This document shows positions 1-8,995 of a stretch of 64,000 nucleotides of DNA, one piece after another (the stretch's first letter is position 1; each line of letters starts with the position of its first letter). Under the pieces are notes generated by a model. That model made no database searches, was not told the origin of the DNA, and saw only the letters and a list, made by a program, of their open reading frames with translations. The stretch comes from Spirochaetes bacterium ADurb.Bin133. Lineage in GTDB: Bacteria > Spirochaetota > GWE2-31-10 > MWDO01. Position numbers and translations under genes: made by a program. The stretch spans positions 107,193 to 171,192 of the forward strand of contig MWDO01000001.1 of the NCBI GenBank assembly GCA_002070605.1, written 5' to 3'.

Positions 1-1163
1 TTATATTCGTCCAGCATACTGCCGGTTATATCTAAAACTAAAACAACGTCCAGCCCCCTATCTTTAAGGGTTAAAGTTTTTTGAGATATTTCGCGCTCTT
101 CCCCTTCGACAATAAAAATATTTTTTTTATTTGGTTCTATATTGTTCGTCAAGTCGGTAAATATATCCTTATCCGATATATATATTTCTAAGTTCGGGTG
201 ATTAGAAAAGTCTACGCTATCAATTTGTATCTGATCCGAGTATAAAAAATCGTTAACCTCAAGTTCTTTTCCGTTTATTTGGAAAATTGCCGTAATCGCA
301 AAAAAGAAAAACGTCAAAAATCTTTTAAGAAAATTTCCTCTGTTTTTTGATATTGTAAAAAAATTTCTTCTGCAATTTATCGTTTCGCCCTCGTCTATTT
401 CGCTTTTCTTCTCAATAGTTTTATTATCGATATTTATAGGGAATCCCGGTCTGACGACCCATTTAAATTTATTTGTTAGAATTGTGAAAAAAGTAGATTT
501 GATCGCATCCTTATCGTCTATCGTAATGTCCGAACCTCTATTTTTACCTACTTTGAAGACGTCGAATACCGGATAGTTGCTCCCGTCAAATTCGATCGAT
601 CCTCTGACAAAAATAGAGTAAATTATAGACTTCATTGAATAAAGAAAGAGAACAAAAACGGCGGCAAATAAAATTTGCGTTTTTAACATATCCGGTTCTT
701 TAAGGTCTTGAAGTTGAAACGATATAACGTTAAAGACAAATTTTGATAAAATAAAATATATTATTAGCGAAACGTCTAAAACGGATTCTTTTAAAGAATT
801 TTCAGAGTAAACGAGTCTGTTTCTAATAAAAGGGAGCGAGCCGATTAGTCCGAAAATGATATAATTAATTATACCCAATAATATTTGATTTGAGATAAAG
901 AGATATTTTATAATATGTATAAAGAAAAAAACGGCGCCGAATATAGCCGATAAAATCGCGTTGATTTTAAGTTTTTCTTGAAAAGAATTTTTAGATCTGT
1001 CAAATCCTAGCGAAAATAAAAATAGAAATACAAAAACAAAACAGGTTTCAAATACCAAAGATAATAAAAAATATTGTATATTAAATAAATCTAAAAAATA
1101 TTTCGACGCCGACAATACCAGTATAAGCGCCAAAAATATCAAAAAATTAATAATACGTTTCAT
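1..1163 (-). CDS. Membrane protein with FHA-like and von Willebrand A domains (3' end beyond window)
   Basis: The reading frame opens with ATG at 1161-1163 behind a GGGAG-type ribosome site and runs off the left edge without a stop, so only the first 387 codons are visible. The N-terminal ~200 residues hold several hydrophobic segments. A soluble stretch follows (about residues 210-290) that looks like a forkhead-associated fold (VFKVGKNRGSDITI, then a late NRG), then another hydrophobic segment. The visible end reads VVLVLDITGSM, a MIDAS-like start of a von Willebrand A domain. It begins 21 nt after thiE and may be co-transcribed, although nothing links it to thiamine. The domain calls come from motif reading only; the FHA part is the less certain. 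Confidence 0.75.
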   Translation of the reverse strand, partial: MKRIINFLIFLALILVLSASKYFLDLFNIQYFLLSLVFETCFVFVFLFLFSLGFDRSKNSFQEKLKINAILSAIFGAVFFFIHIIKYLFISNQILLGIINYIIFGLIGSLPFIRNRLVYSENSLKESVLDVSLIIYFILSKFVFNVISFQLQDLKEPDMLKTQILFAAVFVLFLYSMKSIIYSIFVRGSIEFDGSNYPVFDVFKVGKNRGSDITIDDKDAIKSTFFTILTNKFKWVVRPGFPINIDNKTIEKKSEIDEGETINCRRNFFTISKNRGNFLKRFLTFFFFAITAIFQINGKELEVNDFLYSDQIQIDSVDFSNHPNLEIYISDKDIFTDLTNNIEPNKKNIFIVEGEEREISQKTLTLKDRGLDVVLVLDITGSMLDEY

Positions 1164-1184
1164 ATCTTTCTCCCAATTAATACT

Positions 1185-1817
1185 CTATAAATTCAATGAA
1201 TTCCACCTATTAATCTCGTTAATAAGCTCCGAAGTTTTACCCGATATATCTTCTGCCATGGTAATTTCCGTAACCATAGCGATGTTTTTTACCCCCAGTT
1301 GTAAAAGAGATTCGATATTATCTTTTTTTATGCCGCCCATAACCGAAAATGGCAAAGAGGTTTTAGCGGTTTTTAAATATTCCAAACCAAGAGGGGGCGT
1401 CGCCGTCGTTTTGGTGTTTGTTTGAAATATCGGGCCAATATTTACGTACGTAGCTCCGTCGGTTTCAGCTTTTTTTAACTCGGCTAAGTTATGAGTAGAT
1501 ACTCCTATTATTAGATCCGGAGCCAGAGCGCGGGCGGCGAAACACGGCAGATCTTCTTGTCCTAAATGAACTCCGTCCGCGTCGGTCGCAAGCGCAATAT
1601 CTAAATGATCGTTGATTATCAATCGCGCGTTATATTTTGCGGTTATTGTCCTAAAAATTACCGCTTGTTCGTAAATATCTTTTTTATGATCGACTTTATT
1701 TCTTAATTGAACAATTTTTGCTCCGCCTTCTAATATCTGTTCAAGGACGTAAAACGGCGATCTGCCGGAACAAAACTCGACTGAAACGACCGGATATAAT
1801 CCAAATTCAAAGTCCAT
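1185..1817 (-). CDS. thiE: Thiamine phosphate synthase ThiE
   Basis: Joins the pyrimidine pyrophosphate and the thiazole phosphate carboxylate to give thiamine phosphate, in the cytoplasm. The 210-residue TIM-barrel protein shows the family signatures: VQLRNK near residue 37 (pyrophosphate-binding region), ADGVHLGQEDLP, IGVSTHN, NIGPIF and the late VMGGI phosphate-binding loop. It is the last biosynthetic gene of the thiG-thiH-thiS-thiE operon. Its ATG lies two bases after the thiS stop, and its purine-rich ribosome site is formed by the glycine codons at the thiS 3' end, which suggests translational coupling. Confidence 0.95.
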   Translation of the reverse strand: MDFEFGLYPVVSVEFCSGRSPFYVLEQILEGGAKIVQLRNKVDHKKDIYEQAVIFRTITAKYNARLIINDHLDIALATDADGVHLGQEDLPCFAARALAPDLIIGVSTHNLAELKKAETDGATYVNIGPIFQTNTKTTATPPLGLEYLKTAKTSLPFSVMGGIKKDNIESLLQLGVKNIAMVTEITMAEDISGKTSELINEINRWNSLNL

Positions 1818-1819
1818 AT

Positions 1820-2020
1820 CTATCCGCCCCCCACAAATTTGATAAGCTCTATATTGTCCTTGTCTTCAATCTTTATTTCTCGAAGAGCTCCCTTCTTGAT
1901 GATAGAATCGTTATGTAAAACTATTACCTCGTCGGGGTTTATAGAAAGCGTCGTTAGTAAATCGACGATATTCGACTCTTCGCTAATTTCAATAGTTTTG
2001 TTATTAACCGTTATAGTCAC
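1820..2020 (-). CDS. thiS: Sulfur carrier protein ThiS
   Basis: A 66-residue ubiquitin-like sulfur carrier that delivers sulfur to ThiG as a C-terminal thiocarboxylate. The protein ends FVGGG, the glycine tail that is adenylated and thiolated. VLHNDSIIKKG and the IKFVGGG end are typical of the family. The first 17 bases overlap the 3' end of thiH. No ThiF-type adenylating enzyme is in the window, so activation must be encoded elsewhere. Confidence 0.95.
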   Translation of the reverse strand: MTITVNNKTIEISEESNIVDLLTTLSINPDEVIVLHNDSIIKKGALREIKIEDKDNIELIKFVGGG

Positions 2021-3137
2021 CGAATACCCCCATAAAATTTACATCCCAGTCTTTAATAACGGGATCGTACCCTTTTGTTCTAATAATTGAGATCATCTCT
2101 TTTAGTTCTCTCTTATCAGATACGTCGAATTGCCCCTGCGCTTCAGTTTTTATAGCATACCCACCCGGCGTGGTTTTGGAGCCGGCGCTTATATGCGTTA
2201 CGGCGAGTTCTACCAGTTTATCTCGAAAATCTGCTCTCTCTCTGGTGGATATAAAGAATGGGACGTCGTCTAAATATATTCTCATAACAGATATAAGATG
2301 AATCATCTCCTTATCGGTAACAGGATTTGGTATTTTAAAGGAGGATGTTACGGGATTAATTCGCGGAAAACTAAGCGAAACTTCTTGACGCCAATATTTT
2401 TTTCTCAAGTAGTCGATATGAAGAGCCAGATGCAGCGCTTCGTATCTCCAATCCGATAAGCCAAGTAAAGCCCCGATTCCGACTTTTCTCAATCCGCCTA
2501 TAAAAGCTCTTTCCGGCGTATCTAATCTATATTGGTAATCAGACTTCGCGCCTTTTAAATGCATCTTTTTATATACCTCTTTATCGTATGTCTCTTGATA
2601 AACCGTTAGCCCGCTTGCTCCGGCTTCGGAAAGAGTTTGATAGTTTTCCGAACTCATCGGATATACCTCAAGAGCGACGTATGTGAAATATTCTTTAGCA
2701 ATTTTAACGCAGTCTTTTATATAATTGACGTCCGCTTTTTTAGGGGATTCGCCGGTTAACAGTAAAATACTGTCAAAGCCGATCTCCTTAATTTTTTGAA
2801 CTTCAGACCTAACCTGTTCGAGACTCAAAGTAACTCTCTCTATCCGGCGGGCGTTGTGATAACCGCAGTAAACGCAGAGGTTATCGCACTCGTTTGAAAG
2901 ATACAAAGGCGCGTAAAACGACATAGTTTTACCAAACCGTCTGATAGTATAACTCCGCGCCTTTGCCGCTAACGCGGGTAAAAAGCGTTCGGCGGAGTTG
3001 GATAAAAGGACGGCAAAATCGTAAATATCTATCGAGCGTTTTTCGACGATTTTTTCGACGTCGGCGGCTGTCGAATTTTCTATCAAAGGAACAAATTTTA
3101 AAAAGTCAAATTGTTTTAGATAATCAGAAAAGCTCAT
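2004..3137 (-). CDS. thiH: 2-iminoacetate synthase ThiH (radical SAM)
   Basis: Cleaves tyrosine with S-adenosylmethionine to make dehydroglycine (2-iminoacetate) for thiazole assembly, releasing p-cresol. The 377-residue protein has the radical-SAM cluster motif CX3CX2C at Cys84, Cys88 and Cys91 (ECDNLCVYCGY), followed by LLTGESPKK and a C-terminal region with SAGSKTTPGGY as in ThiH. Having ThiH rather than the oxygen-dependent glycine oxidase ThiO fits an anaerobic lifestyle. The start overlaps the thiG stop by four bases (ATGA type), indicating coupled translation. Confidence 0.95.
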   Translation of the reverse strand: MSFSDYLKQFDFLKFVPLIENSTAADVEKIVEKRSIDIYDFAVLLSNSAERFLPALAAKARSYTIRRFGKTMSFYAPLYLSNECDNLCVYCGYHNARRIERVTLSLEQVRSEVQKIKEIGFDSILLLTGESPKKADVNYIKDCVKIAKEYFTYVALEVYPMSSENYQTLSEAGASGLTVYQETYDKEVYKKMHLKGAKSDYQYRLDTPERAFIGGLRKVGIGALLGLSDWRYEALHLALHIDYLRKKYWRQEVSLSFPRINPVTSSFKIPNPVTDKEMIHLISVMRIYLDDVPFFISTRERADFRDKLVELAVTHISAGSKTTPGGYAIKTEAQGQFDVSDKRELKEMISIIRTKGYDPVIKDWDVNFMGVFGDYNG

Positions 3138-3910
3138 AAATCTTTAATCCAATCGAGCGGACTCGACGCTTCCGCCTCGTCCTTTTCAGACGGCAAGCCG
3201 GATAGATATCCTTTTCTGCCGGCGTCGATCGCCAGTTTGAACGCAGTCGACATTCCTACCGGGTCTTTTGCCGTCGCAACCGCGGTATTTATCATAACCG
3301 CCGACGCTCCGAGTTCCATAGCAAAGGCGGCGTCCGAGGGTTTGCCTATACCCGCGTCGATTATCACCGGTACAAAAGACTGTTTAATAATAATTTTGAT
3401 CATTGATAAAGTCTGAAGTCCGCCGTTAGTCCCTATCGGAGCTCCAAGAGGCATAACGGAAACGCAACCTATATCTTCCAGTTTTTTTGCCAGTATCGGG
3501 TCGGCGTTTATATAGGGCATTACTTTAAAGCCGTTCTTCGCAAGGTATTTAGCCGCTATTAGCGTCTCTTCGCCGTCCGGCAAAAGAAATCTGGGATCCG
3601 GGGTAATTTCCAATTTTACCCATTCTGAAAGTCCGCTAGCCATTGATATTTCAGCTATTTTTATAGCTTCTTTAGAGTTTCTTGCGCCCGAAGTGTTTGG
3701 AAGAACAACAATCTTATTTTTATCAATTCTAGACAATATATCATCTTGAGGATTATCCAGGTCTACTCGTCTGAGAGCCGCCGTAACCATCTGACAACCC
3801 GAAGCCTCTATGGATTTGAGCATAATCTCGCCGGACGGATATTTACCCGTTCCAAGTATAAGGCGCGAATGAAATTCGACTCCGCCGAGGTAAAAAGGAT
3901 CCTTATTCAT
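3134..3910 (-). CDS. thiG: Thiazole synthase ThiG
   Basis: Condenses 1-deoxyxylulose 5-phosphate, dehydroglycine and ThiS-thiocarboxylate into the thiazole moiety. The 258-residue protein carries RLILGTGKY near the start, the likely Schiff-base lysine in WVKLEI (Lys99), and the phosphate-binding motifs PLGAPIG and VIIDAGIG. It is the first gene of the thi operon. The ~90 nt upstream are AT-rich and show no TPP riboswitch landmarks (no CTGAGA or ACCTGA boxes), unlike many thiamine operons. The ribosome site before the ATG is weak. Confidence 0.95.
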   Translation of the reverse strand: MNKDPFYLGGVEFHSRLILGTGKYPSGEIMLKSIEASGCQMVTAALRRVDLDNPQDDILSRIDKNKIVVLPNTSGARNSKEAIKIAEISMASGLSEWVKLEITPDPRFLLPDGEETLIAAKYLAKNGFKVMPYINADPILAKKLEDIGCVSVMPLGAPIGTNGGLQTLSMIKIIIKQSFVPVIIDAGIGKPSDAAFAMELGASAVMINTAVATAKDPVGMSTAFKLAIDAGRKGYLSGLPSEKDEAEASSPLDWIKDL

Positions 3911-3999
3911 GTTGCATACTACTCGTTTGTTAGAATTTAGCGATATTTTGAATTTTTCGACGCGAATATAATAATCAAAAATTTTTAAAAAATAAACGA

Positions 4000-4773
4000 T
4001 TATTTAATAATATTTACTTCTTTTTCAAACAATTTTTTTTCAAACAATTTTTTTAAGACGCTTTTATTTTTGTTTAAACTATAATAATTATTGATATAAT
4101 TTATTATAGTTAATCTCTGTTCGCTTGTAATGTTATATATGCAGGTTACAAAATCAATCGCGCGTTCAAGCATATTTATATTAATTAATAAAACAAATAC
4201 CTCCATTAAAAAATCAAATTGATTTCCGAATTTTGAAAAGTACTTATTGTAAAACTTAACCGCCGCTTCCATATTTGACAAGGCTATAAAATTAGCGCAA
4301 AGTAGAAAATAAAACTCTTTTGATTTGAACTTTATAATATTCTCTTCGCAATAAGACTCGGCTTGACGGTATTTTTCCGTGTAATATGCAATTAATGACC
4401 TGTGATATTCCAATCTCCTCTCTACGTCGGTTATGTCGATCAAATCGTCTTCGAGGTAAAGCTCCCAACCAATGTTGTTGAACCTCTGCGCCTCTTCAAA
4501 TTCTCCGAGTTCGATAAGGCACTCAATTTTACTGAGTAAAGCCTCAAAATCGGAACTAACTTCAAACAATTTACCAAAAAAAAACGACGCCAGATTGACT
4601 TTATTTGCCTCTCTTAATTTATTAGATAAAAGAAGAAATTTATCTTTAGACGAAAGAGATTTAAATTCTTTTTCCGATACTCCGCAATCTGTCGCCATTT
4701 TAGTAAGATTGTATCTCTTTTCGTATAAATTAAAAGTAGCGTCAATTTCTGATAAATCGTAAATCTCAAACAC
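4000..4773 (-). CDS. Hypothetical helical-repeat (TPR-like) protein
   Basis: A 257-residue protein with no family I can name. It is almost wholly alpha-helical with paired-helix patterning typical of tetratricopeptide-like repeats (SKIECLIELGEFEEAQRF around 85-100; LLCANFIALSNMEAAVKFY around 155-175). There is no signal peptide or membrane segment. The start is GTG at 4771-4773, placed seven bases after AGGAG. The C-terminus contains a short tandem duplication (KKLFEK then KLFEK) that also shows at DNA level near 4020-4050. Upstream lies another unknown gene, so no role can be inferred. Confidence 0.7.
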   Translation of the reverse strand: MFEIYDLSEIDATFNLYEKRYNLTKMATDCGVSEKEFKSLSSKDKFLLLSNKLREANKVNLASFFFGKLFEVSSDFEALLSKIECLIELGEFEEAQRFNNIGWELYLEDDLIDITDVERRLEYHRSLIAYYTEKYRQAESYCEENIIKFKSKEFYFLLCANFIALSNMEAAVKFYNKYFSKFGNQFDFLMEVFVLLININMLERAIDFVTCIYNITSEQRLTIINYINNYYSLNKNKSVLKKLFEKKLFEKEVNIIK

Positions 4774-4834
4774 CTTATACTCCTGAAAATAAATATATAG
4801 CGCTTTATAGAAAAAATCAAATTTCCATATTTGA

Positions 4835-5293
4835 CTAAAAAGGTAAATTCAGCTGTTTTGGATTTAACCTATTGCTTTTTCTATAATAATATTCTTCCGA
4901 AAAACTACTCTTCAATATCTCAATAATCTCTTTTTTTCTTTCAGAATTAATCGCTTCGTTTGACGTCTCCTTTTTTAATATTTTTTCAACATAACTAAAA
5001 AATAGAGATACGTTTTTCAAAAAATCGAGATCAAGAAATATTTGAGGAAAATCTCTTTTTAACTCTTTAAAAAAAATTAGAACCAGGTTTGATATATACA
5101 ACGCATAATTGTTATCTTTAGAATCGGATAATTGCCACATTCTATCTAAAATTGCGCGGAAATATTTTTGAATATCTTCCGGTTTGGAAGAATCTCGTAG
5201 GTATGCAATCGTCTTTAGATTTTCCGTGAGTTTACTCTCTACCGACAAATTTTCCAGTTCGTCAAAAATAAATTCCACGTCGTTATAGAACAT
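4835..5293 (-). CDS. Hypothetical cytoplasmic protein
   Basis: A 152-residue, largely helical and acidic protein without signal peptide, membrane segment or recognisable motif. The ATG at 5291-5293 is preceded by GAGGCG at suitable spacing, and base composition matches the neighbours, so it is probably a real gene. It sits between the helical-repeat gene and the ClC antiporter gene, all on the same strand. The gaps (about 60 and 80 nt) neither prove nor exclude an operon. Function unknown. Confidence 0.6.
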   Translation of the reverse strand: MFYNDVEFIFDELENLSVESKLTENLKTIAYLRDSSKPEDIQKYFRAILDRMWQLSDSKDNNYALYISNLVLIFFKELKRDFPQIFLDLDFLKNVSLFFSYVEKILKKETSNEAINSERKKEIIEILKSSFSEEYYYRKSNRLNPKQLNLPF

Positions 5294-5374
5294 AAATACG
5301 CCTCGTTTAATTTTAGTAAATTTACGGATTAACAGACTATAAAATGAAATTTTTTTAGATAATATTTAAGACGA

Positions 5375-6940
5375 TTACTTCATTTCTTCCGCGAGAGACG
5401 ATATTTCCTTATTTACTTTGCCCGCTTTTTCAAGACTGGTTAGAACCATAAGATAGTCGTTTGGTAAAATGATCGTGTTCCCTTTTGGAATGACTTCGTT
5501 ATCGCCTCTTTTCATACCCACTATAAGAGTATCCGGAGGCCAATCGATTTCATTTATGCGCTTATTAGATAATTTTGATCCTATTGAGACCTGAATTTCC
5601 AAAATTATTTTATTCTCTTCGCCGACGTTTACCGTTACGTCCGAGCGTTTTTTTAAAAGACGATACAACAATACGTCGTAAATCGGCTTTGTTTTCAGAA
5701 TATCGCTTGTTAGGTAGGCGACCATAGAGACGGTCATAAAAGGAAATAGGTGATTGAATGATCCGGTCATCTCGGTTATAAGTATGCTACCGGTTATCGG
5801 CGCTTTTACAATTGCGGAAAAATAGGCGCTCATAGCCAGAGCGATAAAATTTTTGATATAACTTTGATCGATCTGTTTAAACGCGCAGAGAATGTCGCCG
5901 TAAATAGCGCCAAAAATAGCGCCTATACATAACAGCGGTAAAAAAATTCCTCCCGGAGCTCCGGAGCCGAAACTTGCGATAGTTAGGAAATATTTTGATA
6001 TAAATAGGACTACTAATATTTTCAATCCGTAATCAATTATCGTTAAATTATTTATAAGTATATGTCCTCCTCCGAGTATTTCGGGGAGAATGAACCCAAA
6101 AACGAGCGCAAATAAAATCGGGATTATCGGTATAACAATTTGAGGAATAAATTTCAATTTTTCATACAATTTCATAGAGCCGATAATAGAAAGGTTAAAT
6201 ATAGTTCCTAAAATTCCCATTAGTATCCCTAATAAAATTAAATAAGAGTAGATACTGAAAGGGATTGTTTTCATAGCGGTAAAACTAAAAATCGGCGCTA
6301 TTCCGATTATATTTTGAGCGATAAAGTCCGCCGTTAGCGACGCGGTTGCGCTGGATAAAAGAACGTAAGGGGAGAAATTTTTATGAAGCTCTTCCAGCGA
6401 AAAGATAATACCGGCAAGAGGAGCGTTAAATGCCGCCGATAGCCCGGCGCTTGCCCCCGCGGTAATAAGATATTTTTCGCGAAGCTTATCTTTTGCAAAG
6501 AGCTTATTTATCCCTTCGCCGCACGAAGCCCCTAGTTGAATAGAAGGTCCCTCTCTTCCGAGAGAAAGCCCGGCGACTATTGCAAGAACTCCCCCGATAA
6601 ACTTTGATATAAGCGTCCTAATCCAATTTGACTCGACCTGATACGACAAAATTCCTTTTATTTGAGGAATACCGCTTCCTCCGGATAAAGGCTCTTTTTT
6701 TAGTATAAATCCGAGCGTCAATCCTATTCCGAGTAAAAGAAGAATCCAAAAAACTGTAAATATGAAATTATTATTTTTTAAGAAAATATACGCCGCGTCT
6801 CTATACTCGTCGGCTTTTTCTATACACACCCTGTAAAGTATTACCGTAAAGCCCGCCGCCAATCCGACTAATAAACTTTGCAAAAATATTTTCTCGCGAA
6901 AAGCCCGATTATTAAATAAATTCGATTTTTTTTTGTTCAT
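5375..6940 (-). CDS. ClC-type chloride/proton antiporter with C-terminal TrkA-C domain
   Basis: An inner-membrane anion transporter of 521 residues. It has the three selectivity-filter signatures of ClC proteins: GSGIP (88-92), GREGP (128-132, gating glutamate Glu130) and GSGAPGG (325-331). The glutamate matching the internal proton glutamate of E. coli ClcA is kept in FSLEELH (about Glu184), and a tyrosine follows in KPIYD, so it should be a Cl-/H+ exchanger rather than a passive channel. Residues ~445-515 form a TrkA-C-like regulatory domain (VSIGSKLSNKRINEI, IPKGNTIILPNDYLMVL). It starts 14 nt after the upstream membrane-protein gene and is probably co-transcribed with it. Confidence 0.93.
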   Translation of the reverse strand: MNKKKSNLFNNRAFREKIFLQSLLVGLAAGFTVILYRVCIEKADEYRDAAYIFLKNNNFIFTVFWILLLLGIGLTLGFILKKEPLSGGSGIPQIKGILSYQVESNWIRTLISKFIGGVLAIVAGLSLGREGPSIQLGASCGEGINKLFAKDKLREKYLITAGASAGLSAAFNAPLAGIIFSLEELHKNFSPYVLLSSATASLTADFIAQNIIGIAPIFSFTAMKTIPFSIYSYLILLGILMGILGTIFNLSIIGSMKLYEKLKFIPQIVIPIIPILFALVFGFILPEILGGGHILINNLTIIDYGLKILVVLFISKYFLTIASFGSGAPGGIFLPLLCIGAIFGAIYGDILCAFKQIDQSYIKNFIALAMSAYFSAIVKAPITGSILITEMTGSFNHLFPFMTVSMVAYLTSDILKTKPIYDVLLYRLLKKRSDVTVNVGEENKIILEIQVSIGSKLSNKRINEIDWPPDTLIVGMKRGDNEVIPKGNTIILPNDYLMVLTSLEKAGKVNKEISSLAEEMK

Positions 6941-6954
6941 ATCGCTAATTTTGT

Positions 6955-7605
6955 TTAAATTAATTTCGTTTTAATATTTTTTCTTAAGACAATTTTTTTT
7001 AGTTTAGGAATAAGCATCGGCGTAGAATATTTATAATCTATAAAAAAACTGTCTTTCTTCTCTAACGCTTTCTCTTTTCGTTTAATATCTATAATAAAAA
7101 CAACAATTGTTAAAACGGTAAGCGACGAAGTTAGAATCGATACCGTCGAAAGAGACATGCCTACGGATAGAGCTATCAGTATAGAATAGTACGGATGCCG
7201 GATAAGCAGATAAAACCCTCTATTGTACGTATCCTCGCCGTGAAGGTCTCTGTGTCTTCTAGCGAAGAGAGCAAAAAGAAGTATGGAGTTTAAATAGAGG
7301 ATAAGACCTAAAGATCTAACGACAACGTCGATTATCGGCGGCAAGACTAACTGAAACAGACCGACTAACCCGGATATAAAGGATAAAAAAGTTAAGAAAA
7401 AAAATATTTCGCTCAGGAAAGCGCCAATTATCGAAATAAAGTTCTTTTTCTCTATAGAAGCTTTTTTTTGTCCCATAAAAATTGCGATGCCTCTAAAAAG
7501 AAATAAAATTGTAAAGGGTAAATAAAAAACGACTGAAAATACGATAACTCTGTGAGCGTCGTTATACCATACGTTAGAAATGTCGTAAGGCAGAGATATA
7601 TACAT
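6955..7605 (-). CDS. Isoprenylcysteine methyltransferase-like membrane protein
   Basis: A polytopic membrane protein with about five hydrophobic segments. The second half has the hallmark of the ICMT/PEMT methyltransferase superfamily: YLLIRHPYYSILIALSVG followed by KRKEKALEK and a final YKYSTPMLIPKL. These residues bind S-adenosylmethionine at the membrane surface in relatives. The bacterial substrate is unknown. An upstream TTG at 7662 is in frame but has no ribosome site. The ATG at 7603-7605 follows AGGGAAAC, so I prefer the 216-residue form. It is the first gene before clcA and is divergent from the BMP lipoprotein. Confidence 0.75.
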   Translation of the reverse strand: MYISLPYDISNVWYNDAHRVIVFSVVFYLPFTILFLFRGIAIFMGQKKASIEKKNFISIIGAFLSEIFFFLTFLSFISGLVGLFQLVLPPIIDVVVRSLGLILYLNSILLFALFARRHRDLHGEDTYNRGFYLLIRHPYYSILIALSVGMSLSTVSILTSSLTVLTIVVFIIDIKRKEKALEKKDSFFIDYKYSTPMLIPKLKKIVLRKNIKTKLI

Positions 7606-7784
7606 TGCGTTTCCCTGAAAATGATATAGCGCAAAAGTATCATAAGGTATAGATAAAATCAAATATTTTATAAAAAAATTAATGAAATATAAATACGAAA
7701 AACTATAAATATTATTAAAAAAATAGAATATTTTTTTTAATAATATTCGTTATCTTAACAAAAGTCTCGTTTTTTTCAAATTTA

Positions 7785-7793
7785 TGGTATAAT
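7785..7793 (+). promoter_or_regulatory. Extended -10 promoter for the BMP lipoprotein
   Basis: TGGTATAAT, an extended -10 (TGnTATAAT), lies about 25 nt before the lipoprotein ATG. No good -35 is present, as is usual for extended -10 promoters. A leader of about 19 nt would carry the AGGAG at 7808-7812. Confidence 0.6.
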
Positions 7794-7818
7794 TAATATT
7801 GTAGATTAGGAGCGGATA

Positions 7819-8844
7819 ATGAAAATAAAATTTATGCTTGCGATGTTTATTATTCTATCGATTGCGTTGGGGTGTAAAAAAGAGAGCGTAAAACAAGATG
7901 CGCCGGATAAAGAGATTACGATAGGGCTCGCTTTAGGCGTAGGGGGGCTAGGCGATCAATCTTTCAACGATATGCAATACAACGGATTAATTGAACTCTC
8001 TAAAAACTTTGACGTAAATTTATTCTACGAGATACCGACCGGCGATTCGGAAGAAGAGATGTATAAAATTCTCGATAAGCTCTGTTCCGAAGAAAAATGC
8101 GATTTTGTTATTGCGGGGGCGGGCTATCTTATGATAAATCCTCTCGATAAAATATCGGATAAATATAAAGATACAAAATTTGTTCTTATAGACGATTACG
8201 CCGTATTAAAAGATAACGTTTCTTCTATAGTATTTGCTCAGGAGGAGGGCTCTTTCGTAGTAGGAAGTCTCGCCGCGTATTTTTCAAAAACTAAAAAAGT
8301 CGGGTTTATCGGGGCGGTAGATATGCAAGTAATTAAATCTTTTCTGAACGGATTTAAAAAAGGGATAGCTTACGCCGACGATTCAGTAGAATTGATTGAG
8401 GAATATATAAGTTTTGGGAAAGATAACGACTATTCCGGATATGATAACCCAAAAAGGGCTTATGAAATAGCTAAAAAGTTATACGATTCCGGTTGCGACG
8501 TTATATATTCGGTAGCCGGCGCTTCGGGGAACGGTATTATACAATGCGCCGCCGATATGAAAAAATACGTTATAGGGGTTGATTCCAATCAGGACTTTAT
8601 GGCGAAAGGGTACGTTTTAACAAGCATGATGAAAAGATTGGATAGAGCCGTTTACGATATTGCGGAAAATTTTATAAATGGAAATTTTGTCGGCAACAAA
8701 AATTATTTATACAGCTATAAAAACGGCGGAATAAGTACGACCGATATGAGATACTCCGAAACGCTTATTGGAGAAAATGTCTTAAAAAAAATAAGAGACA
8801 TTGAGGCAAAAATATCTAAAGGCGAGATTTCCGTCAAAGACTAA
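7819..8844 (+). CDS. BMP/PnrA-family substrate-binding lipoprotein
   Basis: A periplasm-facing lipoprotein of 341 residues, likely the binding component of a purine-nucleoside ABC importer (family of Treponema PnrA/TmpC and Borrelia BmpA). The signal peptide ends in a lipobox with Cys19 (IALGC). The mature protein starts the BMP fold with GVGGLGDQSFND and later shows YSVAGASGNG and IGVDSNQD, typical ligand-site stretches. The AGGAG ribosome site is good. No permease or ATPase gene is adjacent, so the rest of the transporter must be elsewhere, or the protein works as a receptor. Confidence 0.88.
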   Translation: MKIKFMLAMFIILSIALGCKKESVKQDAPDKEITIGLALGVGGLGDQSFNDMQYNGLIELSKNFDVNLFYEIPTGDSEEEMYKILDKLCSEEKCDFVIAGAGYLMINPLDKISDKYKDTKFVLIDDYAVLKDNVSSIVFAQEEGSFVVGSLAAYFSKTKKVGFIGAVDMQVIKSFLNGFKKGIAYADDSVELIEEYISFGKDNDYSGYDNPKRAYEIAKKLYDSGCDVIYSVAGASGNGIIQCAADMKKYVIGVDSNQDFMAKGYVLTSMMKRLDRAVYDIAENFINGNFVGNKNYLYSYKNGGISTTDMRYSETLIGENVLKKIRDIEAKISKGEISVKD

Positions 8845-8937
8845 GACGTCCGTTGGTTAAGAAAAAGAATCGTATGCGTTTTTAGCGGCAAGCGAAAAAA
8901 CGAAGAATATTCTTCTATAAATATGTTGTAAAATATG

Positions 8938-8965
8938 TTGCATTGTTAAATAAAAGTAATATAAT
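8938..8965 (+). promoter_or_regulatory. Promoter of the lysine 2,3-aminomutase cluster
   Basis: TTGCAT (8938-8943) and TATAAT (8960-8965) with a 16-nt spacer. The -10 ends 30 nt before the preferred start codon at 8996. No strong terminator separates it from the BMP gene upstream. Confidence 0.6.
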
Positions 8966-8995
8966 TTATTTCAGTTTATGTTTGAGGAGAATGTT

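Noticed and set aside
1718..2090. Plus-strand open frames opposite the thi genes
   Set aside because: They lie on the opposite strand of clearly conserved genes, have no ribosome sites, and show no family features; the same applies to similar opposite-strand frames throughout the window.
8978..8995. Start of the aminomutase at the upstream ATG
   Set aside because: The GAGGAG ribosome site lies downstream of that ATG and suits only the ATG at 8996.
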